From: Verrucomicrobiota bacterium
Lineage (GTDB): Bacteria > Verrucomicrobiota > Verrucomicrobiia > Opitutales > Opitutaceae
Assembly: GCA_023399155.1 (NCBI GenBank)
Contig: JAEWQP010000027.1
Coordinates: 1 to 17,403 of the forward strand
DNA: 17,403 nucleotides
Reading direction: 5' to 3'
Below are positions 16,275 through 17,403 of the stretch, piece after piece. The first letter of the stretch is position 1. The number at the start of each line of letters is the position of its first letter. The notes beneath the pieces were generated by a model. It did not search any database. It worked only from the letters and a program-made list of their open reading frames with translations, and was not told the DNA's origin. Made by a program: the position numbers and the translations under genes.

Positions 16275-16732
16275 CCCAGGTCGATCCCAGCGAACGCGAC
16301 GCCGGGGTCTTCGTCGACCTGATCAGCCACTACTTCACCGTCACCGGCGGCGTGAAGCCGGACCTGCTTGCGCCCTCGCTCGAACTGCAGGCGCCGGAGA
16401 AGCTCGCCAGCACCGGCTACATGCCCGTGCGCGGCAGCCTCAACGGCTGGATCGCGGTGAGCCTGCCCGACTCGATGCTCTGCCAGCTGCTCGAGGCCGT
16501 GGGCGAGGAGCGCCGCGACGAGGCGGCGTTGCTCGACCTCACCGCCGAGATGGTGAACGTCATCACGAGCAACGCCCGCTCGCATTTCGGCGCCCGCCTT
16601 CATGTCGAGCCTCCCGTCGCCACGCGCGACCGCACGCCGCCGGCCCACCTCCCGGATACGTCGCTCTCGTTCAAGCTGCCCTTTCGCTGGAAGGGCGATG
16701 ACGCCTACCTCCTGATCGCGCTTCAGAACTAA
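16271..16732 (+). CDS. Second CheX-like protein
   Basis: A 153-residue paralogue of the upstream CheX-like protein but clearly diverged from it. It keeps the plan of an N-terminal helix (FVDLISHYFTVTGG), a long strand region (TGYMPVRGSLNGWIAVSLP), a helix DLTAEMVNVITSNARSHFG with a potential catalytic Glu93-x-x-Asn96, and a C-terminal strand (YLLIALQN). Its N-terminal half is less conserved against known CheX than that of the upstream copy. It could be a second phosphatase, a heterodimer partner or a regulatory subunit; the sequence does not decide. The start is GTG at 16271 in a 4-base overlap with the preceding stop. The next gene begins 12 bases later. Confidence 0.78.
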   Translation: MTQVDPSERDAGVFVDLISHYFTVTGGVKPDLLAPSLELQAPEKLASTGYMPVRGSLNGWIAVSLPDSMLCQLLEAVGEERRDEAALLDLTAEMVNVITSNARSHFGARLHVEPPVATRDRTPPAHLPDTSLSFKLPFRWKGDDAYLLIALQN

Positions 16733-16744
16733 CCACCGCACACC

Positions 16745-17403
16745 ATGGGCACCACACCTGACTCATTCCAACGGACGGAGGACTTCGAAAGCCGTATTGA
16801 CTCGGTACGCCTGCCCGACGAGGCCTGGGCGGTCTTCGCGCAACTGGACCAGCCCTCGACCGCCGCGGACATCGCCGCGCGCCTCGGGATGGAGGCCTCA
16901 TCCGTCGAGAAGACGATCCAGCTGCTCATCGAGAGCAAGCTCGCGCGCAAGCGCCTGATGAACTGGCGCGAATTCCTCGCACAGAAGGGCATCAATACGA
17001 CGCCGACCCGGATGTCGCCGGCGGGCTCGCAGCCCCCGCCGGCCGTGCTCGCGGCGAATGCACGCCGCGAGATCCCGGCCACGCCGGTCCGGCCGGCCAC
17101 GACGGCGCCCACGGCGAGGGCGACGCCGCCATCGACAACGTCGCCGGCCGCCGCTCCGAAGCCCGACGTATCCGTTTCGTCGGCACCGCCTACGGGAGCC
17201 AACGGCCGCCACTTCTCCGCGCGACCGGCCGAGGCGTCGCCCGTCGACCCGGACAACACGATTTCCTTCCGGCTCGCCAACGACAGCGCGCGCCGCTCCC
17301 GCCGCGCCAGCCTGGCCATGTGCATCACCTTCCGGCTCGCGGGCCCGGCGGCCCACACAGTGCCTGTGCGCATCGCGCCGGCCGCGCCCGCCCACCCGCG
17401 CCC
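16745..17403 (+). CDS. Winged-helix-like protein with Pro/Ala/Thr-rich tail, 3' partial
   Basis: The frame from ATG 16745 stays open to the window end (219 codons, no stop). Residues about 20-65 (LPDEAWAVFAQLDQPSTAAD, IAARLGMEASSVEKTIQLLI, then ESKLARKR) look like a helix-turn-helix/winged-helix fold: a helix, a short second helix, a recognition helix, and a basic wing. NWREFL follows. From about residue 90 the sequence turns into a low-complexity Pro/Ala/Thr/Ser linker, then an Arg-rich stretch (FRLANDSARRSRRAS) with a partly repeated FRLA unit. High GC at third positions throughout supports coding. No receiver or enzymatic domain is visible. It starts 12 bases after the second CheX-like gene, so it is probably co-transcribed and may be the output or scaffold of the signalling module. 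Function not recognised. A long antisense frame covers the same bases and is judged a shadow. Confidence 0.7.
   Translation, partial: MGTTPDSFQRTEDFESRIDSVRLPDEAWAVFAQLDQPSTAADIAARLGMEASSVEKTIQLLIESKLARKRLMNWREFLAQKGINTTPTRMSPAGSQPPPAVLAANARREIPATPVRPATTAPTARATPPSTTSPAAAPKPDVSVSSAPPTGANGRHFSARPAEASPVDPDNTISFRLANDSARRSRRASLAMCITFRLAGPAAHTVPVRIAPAAPAHPR

Noticed and set aside
16729..17373. Minus-strand open frame of 214 codons near the end
   Set aside because: The plus frame from 16745 has a winged-helix-like N-terminus, operon spacing and GC-rich third positions. The reverse frame is its codon-aligned shadow.

Overview
The window is GC-rich, densely coding bacterial DNA. The gene families, plus two abundant non-coding repeat types (a palindromic ACCACAGAGGACACAGAG-type element and GTAGGGCG-headed REP doublets), suggest a Verrucomicrobiota genome, probably Opitutaceae-like. 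That taxonomic call is an inference from style and memory; no marker gene is present.

Layout. (1) Positions 1-10258, all on the + strand, hold a catabolic/accessory block. It contains the end of an exported Gfo/Idh/MocA oxidoreductase, a secreted discoidin-like (F5/8 type C-like) protein, an Agl23/GT-C-type membrane protein carrying two REP doublets inside its reading frame, a short ApbE-like flavin transferase, an MFS transporter, a xylose-isomerase-like TIM-barrel epimerase/lyase, and two more Gfo/Idh/MocA oxidoreductases. Nearly every junction in this block carries a repeat or a hairpin. (2) Positions 10259-12888 hold two minus-strand genes: a secreted Fes/IroE-type esterase and an Fsr-type MFS efflux transporter. 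(3) Positions 12889-13229 are a 341-base divergent intergenic region with a UUCG-capped hairpin and a nested palindrome. (4) Positions 13230-17403 (+) hold a tightly packed signalling operon: a membrane-bound CheA-like kinase with PAS, Hpt and ATPase domains but no CheW domain, a single-domain CheY, two different CheX-like phosphatases in tandem, and a protein with an N-terminal winged helix and a Pro/Ala/Thr-rich tail that runs off the window. This last gene is open to the window edge.

How the genes may work together. The MFS transporter, TIM-barrel enzyme and Gfo/Idh/MocA dehydrogenases fit a pathway that imports a sugar or glycoside and processes it by oxidation, elimination/hydration and reduction through 3-keto intermediates. 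The window does not prove the substrate. In the signalling operon, the sensed signal probably drives ATP-dependent phosphorylation of the Hpt histidine, transfer to the CheY aspartate, and removal by one or both CheX proteins. No flagellar, pilus, CheW or receptor gene is in view, so the output is unknown. The most notable items are this CheW-less kinase/CheY/CheX-CheX/winged-helix module and the two REP doublets translated in frame inside the Agl23-like protein.
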